Source of the DNA: Pseudomonadota bacterium
Lineage (GTDB): Bacteria > Pseudomonadota > Alphaproteobacteria > Rhizobiales > Xanthobacteraceae
Length of the DNA stretch: 64,000 nucleotides
Reading direction: 5' to 3'
Assembly (NCBI GenBank): GCA_023404705.1
Contig: JAEYAU010000234.1
Span: 1 to 64,000 of the forward strand
The notes beneath the pieces are model-generated. The model was given only the letters and a program-made list of their open reading frames with translations, had not been told where the DNA came from and searched no databases. Positions 53,653-63,246 of the stretch are shown here, piece by piece. The stretch's first letter is position 1. Each line of letters opens with the position of its first letter. Made by a program: the position numbers and the translations under genes.

Positions 53653-56184
53653 GTGTCCGTCGAAGTCCGCCTCGCCGCCGGCGCCACCGAAACCGATATC
53701 GCCCAGGCGCTCGCCGCGCTGCCGAGCGGCGGAACGCTGATCCTGCCGCCGGGCGAGACCATCCGGATCACGGCCGGCCTCACGGTCGACCTCTCGGCGC
53801 GCGACATCACGATCGATCTGAACGGCTCGATCCTGCAGCAGGGCGGCAATGTGCCGGTGATCAGCGGCCGTGGTCAGCATACCGCGCTGCAAAGCGTGTC
53901 GCTCGCGAGCGATGCGCTCGGCCAGACCACCGTCACCTATGGCTCGCTGCCGAACGGGATCAAGGTCGGCGACTGGATCAAGGTCGTGGCCGACGACGTG
54001 CTGCCGGGAGACCATCTCGACGGCTCGCTGCCGACCCGTCTCGGGCAGGCGCTGCAGGTCACGGCGATCGACGCCAACACCGTGACGTTGAGTGGCGTGC
54101 TCGCCGATCAGGGCCTCTATCAGACCAATGTGCGGGCGACGACCTATCAGAGCGGCGCGCTCACCCTGAAGAACGGCGAGATCGTCAGCGACCAGAGCCA
54201 GAGCTGGAGCATGCCGCTGGTCGAGCTGCGCAACGCCGTCGCGCCGCACATCGAGAACCTGAGTCTGCACGACGGCCGCGGCTACGCGGTGAGCATCGTC
54301 GACTGCGTGAACGCGCAGGTGACCGACATCACGGTCAAGAACATGCTGGACGGCAACACGATCGGCATCGGCGTGCACTCGATGACCTCGACCGGCACCT
54401 CGGTCAACGGCCTCTATGCCGAGAACGTCACCCATGCGGCCGACAACAACTGCATCGGCAATACGGCGAACGCCGCGCGTGCCGATCTCTACGGCGCCGA
54501 TATCGGCATGTATGTGACCAACTCGGTCGCCTACGGCACGCGCAATTTCGCCTGGTCGTGGCACTCGGAAGCGAACGACAGCGTGTTCGACAGCGTGATG
54601 GCCTTCGACAGCTACGGCTTCCTGATGGCGCGCGGCATCGGCAACGTGATGCTCGATTCGGGCGGCGCCAACAATCAGCGCGGCGTGGTGCTCTACGAGT
54701 GGGGCAATGACGATGCCCGCGATATCGTGGTGCAGAACGTCACCCTGAAAGAGACGCTCTACTACGCCAGCATCACGATCAACGCGCCGGCGAACAACCA
54801 GATCGTCAATTCCTGGTTCGAGTCCTACGGGGCGAGCAATCCGATCGGCGTGCAATATGCGATCACGCAGAACACCGTGTATGTGCGCGCCGATGCGGAC
54901 GAGAACGATCTCATCCTCGGCAGCGCGGGCGGCGATCTGTTGCTCGGCGGCAAGGGCGACGACGTCATTTCGGCTGGCGCTGGGCAGGACCATGTCTGGG
55001 GCGGCCTCGGCGTCGACACGCTGCTCGGCGGCGAGGGGCGGGACCGCTTTGCGTTTCACGCGCTGAGCGAAGCAGGCGACACGATCGTGGACTTTCGCTC
55101 CGGACCACTCGGCGACGTGATCGACTTGTCGGTCATGGCGGCGCGGCTCGGCTGGCCGGACGGCGATCTGATGGCCGGCGGCTATGTGCGGTTCGTGCAG
55201 TCCGGGTCCGACACGCTGGTGCAGATCGACGCGGATGGCGGCGGCGACGCCTTCACGACGCTGGTCACCCTCGCGGATACGAATGCGGCGCATCTGGGCA
55301 GCTTCAGCCTCTTCACGCAGCTCTCGGCCGCGGACAGCCTCGATCCCAATGCCGGGATTGGGATCGCGTCCGCATCCGCCGCCGACGACCTGATGCAGGG
55401 CGGCACATCGGGCGAAACGCTGGACGGCGGCGAGGGCAACGACGTGCTGGTGGGCAACGGCGGCAACGACAATCTTTATGGCGGCGCCGGCACCGACATC
55501 CTTTCGGGCGGCAGCGGCGCCGATCGCCTGCTGGGCGGCGACGGCGACGACGTGCTCGAAGGCGACGACGGCGCCGACACGCTGAGCGGCGGTCTCGGCT
55601 CCGACACCGTGACCTATGCGAACGCCACGAGCGGAGCGACCGCGGACCTCGCTGATGCGGCCGCCAACGCGGGCGCTGCGGCCGGCGACTTCTTCAGTGC
55701 GATCGAGAACCTGACGGGCTCGGCCTTTACGGACGTGCTGCGCGGCAATCAGGTCGGCAATGTGCTCGACGGTGGTGCGGGCGAGGACGATCTCTTCGGT
55801 GCAGCCGGCACCGACACGCTCCGCGGCGGCAGCGGCAACGACCGGCTCGACGGCGGCGCCGGCAAGGATTTTCTCACCGGCGGCTCGGGCGCGGACACGT
55901 TCTGCTTCGCGTCGCTTGCCGAGGCCGGCGACACGATCGCGGATTTCGCGCATGGCGTGGACAAGATCGCGCTGTCGGGCGCGGGCTTCGGCCTCGATGG
56001 CGGGTTCGACTTCGTCGCGGGCGCGCTGCCGCACGCCACCTCGTCGCTGGCGACGCTGCTCTACTACGAGGATCTCGGGCGGCTGGTCTGGGACGCGGAC
56101 GGCAATGGTGCCGGCAAAGGCGTGCTGCTGGCCGTGGTCGAGGGCCATCCGCAGCTCACGCTCGACGACTTCCTGATCACGTGA
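53653..56184 (+). CDS. Secreted beta-helix protein with RTX calcium-binding repeats, paralogue B
   Basis: 843 residues from a GTG at 53653 with AGGA six bases upstream. The N-terminal 415 residues align without gaps of note to paralogue A (for example KVGDWIKVVADDVLPGDHLDG and AFDSYGFLMARGIGNVM). RTX repeats lie near residues 429-465, 586-652 and 696-746; the block at 540-700 of paralogue A, including VYMIDAAGDVVAEAA, is missing here. The C-terminus AVVEGHPQLTLDDFLIT again looks like a type I secretion signal. The two genes arose by tandem duplication and then differed by loss or gain of one repeat module. Confidence 0.85.
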   Translation: MSVEVRLAAGATETDIAQALAALPSGGTLILPPGETIRITAGLTVDLSARDITIDLNGSILQQGGNVPVISGRGQHTALQSVSLASDALGQTTVTYGSLPNGIKVGDWIKVVADDVLPGDHLDGSLPTRLGQALQVTAIDANTVTLSGVLADQGLYQTNVRATTYQSGALTLKNGEIVSDQSQSWSMPLVELRNAVAPHIENLSLHDGRGYAVSIVDCVNAQVTDITVKNMLDGNTIGIGVHSMTSTGTSVNGLYAENVTHAADNNCIGNTANAARADLYGADIGMYVTNSVAYGTRNFAWSWHSEANDSVFDSVMAFDSYGFLMARGIGNVMLDSGGANNQRGVVLYEWGNDDARDIVVQNVTLKETLYYASITINAPANNQIVNSWFESYGASNPIGVQYAITQNTVYVRADADENDLILGSAGGDLLLGGKGDDVISAGAGQDHVWGGLGVDTLLGGEGRDRFAFHALSEAGDTIVDFRSGPLGDVIDLSVMAARLGWPDGDLMAGGYVRFVQSGSDTLVQIDADGGGDAFTTLVTLADTNAAHLGSFSLFTQLSAADSLDPNAGIGIASASAADDLMQGGTSGETLDGGEGNDVLVGNGGNDNLYGGAGTDILSGGSGADRLLGGDGDDVLEGDDGADTLSGGLGSDTVTYANATSGATADLADAAANAGAAAGDFFSAIENLTGSAFTDVLRGNQVGNVLDGGAGEDDLFGAAGTDTLRGGSGNDRLDGGAGKDFLTGGSGADTFCFASLAEAGDTIADFAHGVDKIALSGAGFGLDGGFDFVAGALPHATSSLATLLYYEDLGRLVWDADGNGAGKGVLLAVVEGHPQLTLDDFLIT

Positions 56185-56187
56185 GCT

Positions 56188-58836
56188 TCAGCCGACCAGG
56201 CTCTGCGCCTGCGGCACGGGTGGCCGGAACAGGCGCACGATCTCCTCGGCGGGGCGAGGCGGGCTGAACAGTCGGCCCTGAAATTCGGTGCAGCCGGCCG
56301 CGCTGACGAGCCGCAGCTGCTCCCGGGTCTCGACGCTCTCCGCCGTCGCGGGCACGCCGAGGAGGCGGGCCACCGTCGCGGCGGCTTGCGTGATCGCGAG
56401 CGACAGCTCGCGGTCGTCGGACAGGGTCGACATGAAGGAGCAGTCGATCTTGATGCGGTCGAAACGGAAGCGCCGCAGGTCGTCGAGCGACGAGCGGCCC
56501 ATGCCGAAGTCGTCCATCACGACCTGGACACCGGCGGCGCGGACCTTCTCGAGAGTCGCAAGGCAATCGCGGCTGTATTCGCCGAGACATTTCTCCGTGA
56601 CCTCGACCGCCACCCGCTCGGGCCGCACCGCGAACTCCGCCAGCGTCGCCGCCAGGCTGGCCGCAAAGCCCTGGTCGCGCAGCTGCAGCGTCGATCCGTT
56701 GAACGAGATACGCACGTCGTCCGGCCACAAGCCGGCATCGGCGCAGAGCTGGCGCACCGCCCAATCCCCGATCGGAACGATGAGGCCGGTCTCCTCGGCC
56801 GCCGCGAGGAACTCGCCCGGGGCAAGCAGGCCGCGCTGCGGATGCTGCCAGCGCAGCAGCGCCTCGAGACTGACGATTCGGTCGTCGCGCAGGTCCACGA
56901 TCGGCTGGTAATGGAGCCGGAATTCGCTGTTGGCGATGGCGAGGCGAAGGTCGGCCTCCAGGGCACGCCGCGCCAGGGTGCTGGCCTCGAGCCGCGGCTC
57001 GAAGAAGCTCACCTTGTTGCCGCCGTCGGCCTTGGCCGCATAGAGCGCGAGGTCGGCGCGCTTGAAGAGCCCGTCGGGCTCGCGCGCGTCCGCGGGCGCG
57101 CAGGCGATGCCGATGCTGATGCCGACATCGGCCTGCACGGCGCCGATCTCGTAAGGCGCGAGGATCGCGGTGCGCAAGCGCAGCGCCAGCGCTTCGACCT
57201 CCTTGGCGCACCGCGCACCGGTGCAGGCGATGGCGAACTCGTCGCCGCCGAGCCGCGCGACGACATCGCGGTCTCCGACACAGCCGCTCAGCCGCTCCGC
57301 AACCTGGCGCAGCAGGACATCGCCAACCGGATGCCCGTGGGTGTCGTTGACCTGCTTGAAACGGTCGAGGTCGAGCAGCAGCAGGGCCAAATGGGCGGGG
57401 CGCTCCGCCAGCAGCTCCTCGAGTCTCTCGCCGAAGCGGGCGCGGTTGAGCAGGCCCGTGAGAGGATCGTGATGCGCCATGCGCGCGATCTTCTCCTCCG
57501 CCTGCCGCTTCTCGGTCACGTCGTCGATGACGACGATCAGCAACTCCGGCTCGTTCCTCTCGTTGCGGACCACGAGCCGCGTCGTGTTGACGATGCGCAT
57601 CTCGGCGGCGGGCGTCTCGACCACGAGACCGCTGACGACATGCTGCGCGTCGGAACCGAGAGCGTCCCGGTCGTAGGCGGTGATAGCGTTGCCGTGGGTC
57701 GGATAGATCTCCGCCGTGGTGCGGCCGATCACTTGTTCACGCGAGCGCCCGATGAAGGCCTCGTAGGCCTGGTTCACGAGAACGAAGCGGCCGGTCCTGG
57801 CGTCCTTGACCACCATCGGGACCGGGGCGTTCTCGATCACGGTATCGAGAAAGCGCCGCGTCCGCTCAAGCTGCCCATGCTCGGCCTCGAGATCCGCGGC
57901 GAGGCGCGCGCGCGCCCTGCGCAGGCGCATGCTGAAGGCCACGGCGGCGAGGATCAGCAGTGTCAGCATGACCGCGGCTGCGCGATACCAGTTGCTCCGC
58001 GCGTCGGCGGCGGCGAACAGCTTGTCGGCCGAGAAGCCGACCACAATGCCGAGCGGATAGTCGCGCACCGCGCGATAGCTCACCAGCCGCGCAGCGTCGC
58101 CGACGAAGCTGCGCGCGTTGAAATACCAGCCGCTCGACTTGTTCGGAAATTCCTGGAAGAGGCGCGTGCCGGACAGATCGGCTCCGATCTGCAGCGTGGT
58201 CTGCCCGCTGGCAGCGCGCAGGATGCCGTCGCTGCCGATGATGGCGACGTGGCCGCCGTTCGGCAGGTTGAGCGAGTTGTAGAAGCGTCCGAAATAGCTC
58301 GGATCGAGCGAGACGATGATCACGCCCGCGAAGGATCCGTCGGGATTTTCGATCCGGCGCGTCAGCTGCACGGACCACTTCTTCGACACGCGGCCGATGA
58401 CCGGCTTGCTGATGTAGAGCTCGTCGGCCTTGCGCTCGCGGTGGACGCGAATGTGCTCGCGATCGCTGAGATCGACCCTGGTCTCGGGCATGCCGAGCGT
58501 GGAGAAGGCGAGCGCGCCGTTCGGCCCGGCCACCGCGACCTGCATGGTCTGCTTGTCGAACAGCTCGCTCGACGTGAGCCAGCGGCCGAAGCCCTCGTCG
58601 GGCATGCGCTGATAGCGCGTGCGCGCGATCTTGATCGAGCGGTCGATATCCTTCAGCGCGATCGACAAGTGCTCGGAGAAGGCCGCCGTGAGGTTCTCAG
58701 CCGTCTGCACCGCGCTTCGCTCGGCCGCCTTGTGGATGCTGTCGAGATGCAGCTCGAGACCGACCCAGATCAACGCGATCACGGACGCGCCGACGGCCGC
58801 CGGGCTCTGCATCATCGCGCGTAACAACCGCAACAT
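56188..58836 (-). CDS. Membrane-bound GGDEF-EAL protein with dCache and PAS domains
   Basis: 882 residues. Two membrane spans (about 12-30 and 285-305) enclose a periplasmic dCache sensor. A PAS domain (about 335-445) and GGDEF (about 455-620) and EAL (about 635-870) domains follow. GGDEF is intact (ARLGGDEFAI) but the RxxD inhibition site is replaced by GDRD. EAL residues are intact: SLEALLRW, FNGS, EVTE, MDDFG, KID, AESVE and FQG. It could make and degrade cyclic di-GMP, and its output probably depends on an external ligand. The gene converges with the RTX pair with three bases between stops. Surface adhesion proteins near cyclic di-GMP enzymes are common, but a link here is only suggested. 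Confidence 0.9.
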   Translation of the reverse strand: MLRLLRAMMQSPAAVGASVIALIWVGLELHLDSIHKAAERSAVQTAENLTAAFSEHLSIALKDIDRSIKIARTRYQRMPDEGFGRWLTSSELFDKQTMQVAVAGPNGALAFSTLGMPETRVDLSDREHIRVHRERKADELYISKPVIGRVSKKWSVQLTRRIENPDGSFAGVIIVSLDPSYFGRFYNSLNLPNGGHVAIIGSDGILRAASGQTTLQIGADLSGTRLFQEFPNKSSGWYFNARSFVGDAARLVSYRAVRDYPLGIVVGFSADKLFAAADARSNWYRAAAVMLTLLILAAVAFSMRLRRARARLAADLEAEHGQLERTRRFLDTVIENAPVPMVVKDARTGRFVLVNQAYEAFIGRSREQVIGRTTAEIYPTHGNAITAYDRDALGSDAQHVVSGLVVETPAAEMRIVNTTRLVVRNERNEPELLIVVIDDVTEKRQAEEKIARMAHHDPLTGLLNRARFGERLEELLAERPAHLALLLLDLDRFKQVNDTHGHPVGDVLLRQVAERLSGCVGDRDVVARLGGDEFAIACTGARCAKEVEALALRLRTAILAPYEIGAVQADVGISIGIACAPADAREPDGLFKRADLALYAAKADGGNKVSFFEPRLEASTLARRALEADLRLAIANSEFRLHYQPIVDLRDDRIVSLEALLRWQHPQRGLLAPGEFLAAAEETGLIVPIGDWAVRQLCADAGLWPDDVRISFNGSTLQLRDQGFAASLAATLAEFAVRPERVAVEVTEKCLGEYSRDCLATLEKVRAAGVQVVMDDFGMGRSSLDDLRRFRFDRIKIDCSFMSTLSDDRELSLAITQAAATVARLLGVPATAESVETREQLRLVSAAGCTEFQGRLFSPPRPAEEIVRLFRPPVPQAQSLVG

Positions 58837-58855
58837 CGGTCCGTCGAGCCCCAGG

Positions 58856-58877
58856 CTGAAGGCGGCTTTACCTTCAG
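58856..58877 (-). other. Small hairpin in the leader of the GGDEF-EAL gene
   Basis: CTGAAGG at 58856-58862 and CCTTCAG at 58871-58877 form a 7-bp stem with an eight-base loop, 20 bases before the start codon. The remaining 259-base gap up to 59096 shows no other clear feature. It may affect translation; there is no further support. Confidence 0.3.
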
Positions 58878-59095
58878 TTTCCCCAAGGATCGCCCAGACT
58901 CATTGCATCGGGCTTAGGTGATCGCGCTGCGCGGACCGATCGGTTGAAAGGATGTTTTAACCAGAGCGGCCGGGCGCCGCGCCGAGCCCCGCAAAATCCC
59001 ACAGAATCTGACGAAAAACTCGCGGCGGGAGTCGGCGGCGTGGTTACGGCCTGTTCACCACGACGGGCGGTCGTGCCGCGAACCGAAGATCGCCT

Positions 59096-60097
59096 TCACT
59101 CGCGTTCGATGATCTCGGCCAGCGCCTTGATACGGCCGCGGGCGTATTTGGGAAGGCCGGCGCTGATCGAGTCGCCGGTGTTGAAGGAGCTGTTGCCCAT
59201 CAGCAGCTGCGCCGGAACCATGTTCCGCAGCACCGGCGCGTTGCCGTATTCCTTCTGCTTGTTGAGGATGTCGTTGCGCACGGCGAGCACCAGGTAGACC
59301 GTGGCGACGCTCGCCTTGGCGTCGCTCGGGTGCTGCTGCACGACCGCGACCAGGCGGCCGAACTGGATCACCTGGTTCGCCCAGAAGGTGCTCTGCTCGA
59401 GCACGCCGGTGACCGGGCTGTCGATGCCCGTGAGGCTGCGGATGTCGGCGACCTCGGGGTGCTCCGGCGAGAGCAGGCGGATCTCGCTCTGGAATTCGAT
59501 GTAGTCGGGGATCGGCTTCTTGCTCTCGTCGCGCAGCTTGTTGACCAGCAGGATGCCGGCCGGAATGCGGCCTTCGAACCGGTAGCGCGACTGGATGCAG
59601 ATCGCCTTCGGGTCCTCGCACCATTTGCGGCCGGGCGGCAGGCTGTAAGCGAGCTCCGCCTCCTTGTTGGGCATGGCGGCGGCCGCCGTGATGGCGCGGT
59701 GCTTCACGGCGGGATCGAGGCGCTCGATGAAGGCGAGGTTGGCGTAGCGCGCGAGATCGACCGCCGGCTTGCCGATGCGGAAGCGCGCCTCGGCGACGTA
59801 GATTGAGAGCTTGCGCTTGCCGCCGTCCTTCAGGCTCGGCTCCTCGAACGCCGGAAACAGCGAGAGGAATTTCCGCTGCAGCGGCCGCTCACGCGCCCAG
59901 TCGTCGAACGGAATGAGCCCGGTCGAGGGATCCGAGAGCTTGTCCTTCACGTATTCGGCGAAGGCGACGGTGCGCGGCTTGAGCTGCGCGACCGGCACGT
60001 TCGCCAGCATCGGCACATCCTCGACGCGGAAGTCCTGGGCGACCGCGGGCGAAACCGCACAGACGGCGATCAGCAGGGCGACACGGATGGGGGTCAT
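59096..60097 (-). CDS. Exported protein of unknown function, co-transcribed with a penicillin-binding protein
   Basis: 333 residues from the ATG at 60097; an in-frame TTG at 60112 overlaps the upstream stop. The signal peptide is TPIRVALLIAVCAVSPAVAQ. The mature part has no domain I can name. It has one Cys pair (WCEDPKAICIQ) that could form a disulfide, and a central part similar in style to periplasmic lipid or cell-wall proteins (SRYRFEGRIPAGILLVNKL). It follows the penicillin-binding protein by 11 bases, so a cell-envelope role is likely but not shown. Confidence 0.7.
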   Translation of the reverse strand: MTPIRVALLIAVCAVSPAVAQDFRVEDVPMLANVPVAQLKPRTVAFAEYVKDKLSDPSTGLIPFDDWARERPLQRKFLSLFPAFEEPSLKDGGKRKLSIYVAEARFRIGKPAVDLARYANLAFIERLDPAVKHRAITAAAAMPNKEAELAYSLPPGRKWCEDPKAICIQSRYRFEGRIPAGILLVNKLRDESKKPIPDYIEFQSEIRLLSPEHPEVADIRSLTGIDSPVTGVLEQSTFWANQVIQFGRLVAVVQQHPSDAKASVATVYLVLAVRNDILNKQKEYGNAPVLRNMVPAQLLMGNSSFNTGDSISAGLPKYARGRIKALAEIIERE

Positions 60098-60108
60098 GAT
60101 CTCAGGGG

Positions 60109-63084
60109 TCAATAGAGCCGCCGGCCGAAGAGATAGTCCGGATCGACGCGGCGCGGCTGGCGCATGAAGCGGTCGTCATCGTAGTCCGGATAGCGCTGCG
60201 CCGAGGGCGCCCGCTGCTGGAACGGCCAGAAGGGCGGCGGCGCAAAGGTGCGGTTGTCGTAGAGCCGATTGTCCGACGACCAGCGGCCGAAGATGCTGCC
60301 GTCCTCGTCCTGATTGTAGTCGCGATAGCCATATTCGCCGCGCGCCACCATGCGGTAGCGCGTGTCCTCAACCACGCCCGAGGCGTCACGCTTGAAGTAT
60401 TCCGTGATGGTGCCGCGGGAGCCGGCGCTGCGATAGGGCTGCTCATCCTGGTAGATCGGGCCGCCCGGATAGGCCTGGTCGTCCGGATAGGCCGGATAGG
60501 GCTGGCCGCGCGGGTAGACCTGCCGGCGCGGCTGCGTCTGCACCTGCTCGCCCGAATAGGGATCGACCTGCACGGCGACGAGTTGGCGCATGGCCTCGGG
60601 CGAGGGCGGCGCCAGCGCGGTCTTCGGCGCCTGCAGCGCCCAGACGGCCTCGAGCATCGGCTCGAACATCGGCAGCGCCACCTTGCCGCCGGTCTGGCCG
60701 CGGCCGAGGGTCTTGCGCTCGTTGGCATTGTCGTAGCCGACCCAGATCGCGATCGTGACGTCGTTGGTGAAGCCGACGAACCAGGCGTCCACCTCGTCCT
60801 GGGTGGTGCCGGTCTTGCCGCCCGCGTAAGGTGCAAGGTGCTTGACAACGCGCGCGGTGCCGCGCTCGAGCACGCCCTGCAGCATGAACTTGAGCTGCAC
60901 GAACGAGGCGCGATCGGCGGAGCCGATCCAGGCCACCTGGTTCGGATCGCGGCGGAAGATCTCGCGGCCGCCTTGCTCGATCGCCTCGATCACGTGCGGC
61001 GTCGGCCGCGCGCCCTCGCTGGCGATCGCCGAGTAGAACGCCGCGAGATCGACGAGCCGCAGCGGCTGTGCGCCGAGCACGAAGGGATAGTAGCGCATGC
61101 ACTCCTTGTAGAGCTGCGCCTCCATGGCGAGATCGCAGACGCGGTCGAGCCCGGCCTCGGCGCCGCCGAGATCGACGCCGTTGGCCATCAGATTGGCGGT
61201 CGCGAGATTGCGCGAGTTCTCCAGGGCGCGCCGCATGGTGATCGGACCATAGGCGCCGCCGTCGAAATTGCGCGGCGTCCAGTAGTCGCGCGGGCGGTCG
61301 TAACCGGTCGCGCCGATCGGCGGCAGGGTGATCGGCTCGTCGGCGACCAGCGTGTTCGGCTGCAGGCCGTTGCGCAGCGCCGCCAGGTAGGTGAGCGGCT
61401 TGAAGGTGGAGCCGGGCTGGCGCGTCGCCTGCGTCGTCCGGTTGAGCTGGCTCGCCGGATAGGAGAATCCGCCCGCCATGGCGAGAATGCGGCCCGTGCG
61501 GTTCTCCAGCACGAGAGCCGCGCCCTGCACGCTGGGGCGGATGCGCAGCTCGGCGCGCGCGCTCTGCTTGCCCTTGGCGTCGCGCACGCGGACATAGACC
61601 ACGTCATAGAGCTTCAGCTCGCGGCGGTTCTTGGCCGACCAGGCGTTGAGCGGCATGGTGCGGCCGTCGGCGAGGCCGACATTGAGCACGTCGCCGCGCT
61701 TGGTGCGGCCATTCTCGATGACGACGGCGGGCTCCCAGTGCACGTCGTAGAGCGGCAGCCGCGCGGTCCGCAGCGCCGCAAGCCAGGCCGGCTCGGTGAG
61801 CTTCGGGTCGGCCGCGAGCTTCTGCACCGCGTCCGCGACGTTCACCTCGGCGCCCTGGAACTTGGCGCGGCCGGTGTTGAGCTCGTAGCGCGCAAGCCCT
61901 TCCTGCAGCGTCGCCTCCACGGAGCGCTGCAGCGCCGGATTGATGGTGGAGCGGAGCTTGTGCGACGTGGAGGAGAGGGGGTCGATGCCGGCGACGGCCT
62001 TCGCCTCCCGCACCACCTGGTCGACGAAATAGAAGCCGGCGTCGCGGCGCGGGCGGTCATAGGCCGCGATCTGCGGCATGCCGGACTTGGCGGCCTCCGC
62101 GTCGATGAAGCCGTCATCCTTCATGCGGCCGAGCACATAGGCGAGACGTTCCTTGGCGCGCTCGGGATTGCGGTCGGGATTGAAATAGTTCGGCCCCTTG
62201 GCGAGACCGGCGAGCAGGGCGCCCTCGGCGACGCTGAGCTCGCGCGCGGGCTTGCCGTAATAGCTGCGCGCCGCGAGCTCGACGCCCCAGGCGCCGCGGC
62301 CGAAATAGATCGAGTTGAGATACAGCTCGAGGATCTCGTCCTTGGAGAGGATGCGCTCCATGCGCGAGGCGACGATCATCTCGCGCAACTTGCGCTCATA
62401 GGTGACGTCGTTGCCGACCAGCAGGTTCTTGGCGACTTGCTGGGTAATTGTCGAGCCGCCCTGCGGCCGGCCCGGCTGCGCGAGGTTGCCGATGAAAGCG
62501 CGCACCAGCCCGCGCTCGTCGAGGCCCGTGTGCTCGAAGAAGCGCTTGTCCTCGGCGGCGACGAAGGCCTGCCGCACCGACTGCGGGATGTCGGAGAGCG
62601 GCACCCAGATGCGGCGCGCCTCCGGCCCGTGCACCTCGGCGAAGCGCTCGCCCTTGAGGTCGAGGATCTCGCTCATGCCGGGGAGCTTCTTGCCCTTAAG
62701 GCTCGACGGGTCGGGCAGGTCCTTCACCGACTCGTTGTAGAAGGTGATGACCTGGGCGAGGTCGACGGGCGAGCTGGCGACCTTCTCGTTCTTGCAGAAC
62801 TGGCGATAGGACGCATAGAGGTCGCCGATGCTCAGGCCCTTGAGCGCCTTGACCTCGCCGCTCAACGCCTCCTTGTCGTCCATCGCGGTGGCGATCAGGT
62901 CGTCGAGGTTGATGGACTCGATGTCGAAGGTCTTGCGCATGCGGGCGCAGCCGGCGGTCAGCAGCTGCGCCACCTCGGCCTGATCCTTGACGGGATCGAA
63001 CTCCGTCTTGACCGCGTCCGGGCGGGTGGTGACCTGGCTGAAGGCGAGGGCTGTCGCGAAGATCTTGATGAGAATGGCGTTCAT
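60109..63084 (-). CDS. Class A penicillin-binding protein (PBP1A-like transglycosylase/transpeptidase)
   Basis: 991 residues. A single N-terminal hydrophobic segment serves as anchor. The GT51 domain is at about 155-330, with catalytic E178 in AAEDKRFFEH and GGSTITQQVAKN. The transpeptidase has S559-T-F-K562, S624-R-N626 and K757-T-G. An extra region of about 125 residues before GT51 is not usual for the family. The last 150 residues are Pro/Tyr/Gln-rich low complexity (YPRGQPYPAYPDDQ). It polymerises and cross-links peptidoglycan. The downstream exported protein is in the same operon. The anchor being so short relative to normal PBP1A is noteworthy. Confidence 0.9.
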   Translation of the reverse strand: MNAILIKIFATALAFSQVTTRPDAVKTEFDPVKDQAEVAQLLTAGCARMRKTFDIESINLDDLIATAMDDKEALSGEVKALKGLSIGDLYASYRQFCKNEKVASSPVDLAQVITFYNESVKDLPDPSSLKGKKLPGMSEILDLKGERFAEVHGPEARRIWVPLSDIPQSVRQAFVAAEDKRFFEHTGLDERGLVRAFIGNLAQPGRPQGGSTITQQVAKNLLVGNDVTYERKLREMIVASRMERILSKDEILELYLNSIYFGRGAWGVELAARSYYGKPARELSVAEGALLAGLAKGPNYFNPDRNPERAKERLAYVLGRMKDDGFIDAEAAKSGMPQIAAYDRPRRDAGFYFVDQVVREAKAVAGIDPLSSTSHKLRSTINPALQRSVEATLQEGLARYELNTGRAKFQGAEVNVADAVQKLAADPKLTEPAWLAALRTARLPLYDVHWEPAVVIENGRTKRGDVLNVGLADGRTMPLNAWSAKNRRELKLYDVVYVRVRDAKGKQSARAELRIRPSVQGAALVLENRTGRILAMAGGFSYPASQLNRTTQATRQPGSTFKPLTYLAALRNGLQPNTLVADEPITLPPIGATGYDRPRDYWTPRNFDGGAYGPITMRRALENSRNLATANLMANGVDLGGAEAGLDRVCDLAMEAQLYKECMRYYPFVLGAQPLRLVDLAAFYSAIASEGARPTPHVIEAIEQGGREIFRRDPNQVAWIGSADRASFVQLKFMLQGVLERGTARVVKHLAPYAGGKTGTTQDEVDAWFVGFTNDVTIAIWVGYDNANERKTLGRGQTGGKVALPMFEPMLEAVWALQAPKTALAPPSPEAMRQLVAVQVDPYSGEQVQTQPRRQVYPRGQPYPAYPDDQAYPGGPIYQDEQPYRSAGSRGTITEYFKRDASGVVEDTRYRMVARGEYGYRDYNQDEDGSIFGRWSSDNRLYDNRTFAPPPFWPFQQRAPSAQRYPDYDDDRFMRQPRRVDPDYLFGRRLY

Positions 63085-63246
63085 GTACTGTTAATCGCTG
63101 GGCACCGCCGCAGTGTAAGGTCAGTTCCTAGCAGAAACGTATAACAAGGCTGTTTTGAGGAGCCCGCGGCTGCGACTCTTTGGCGGCGGCTGTCTGCCGG
63201 CGGTGCACCCGGAAATCGAGGGTTCCCGGGGAGGCGAGCGTCGAGG

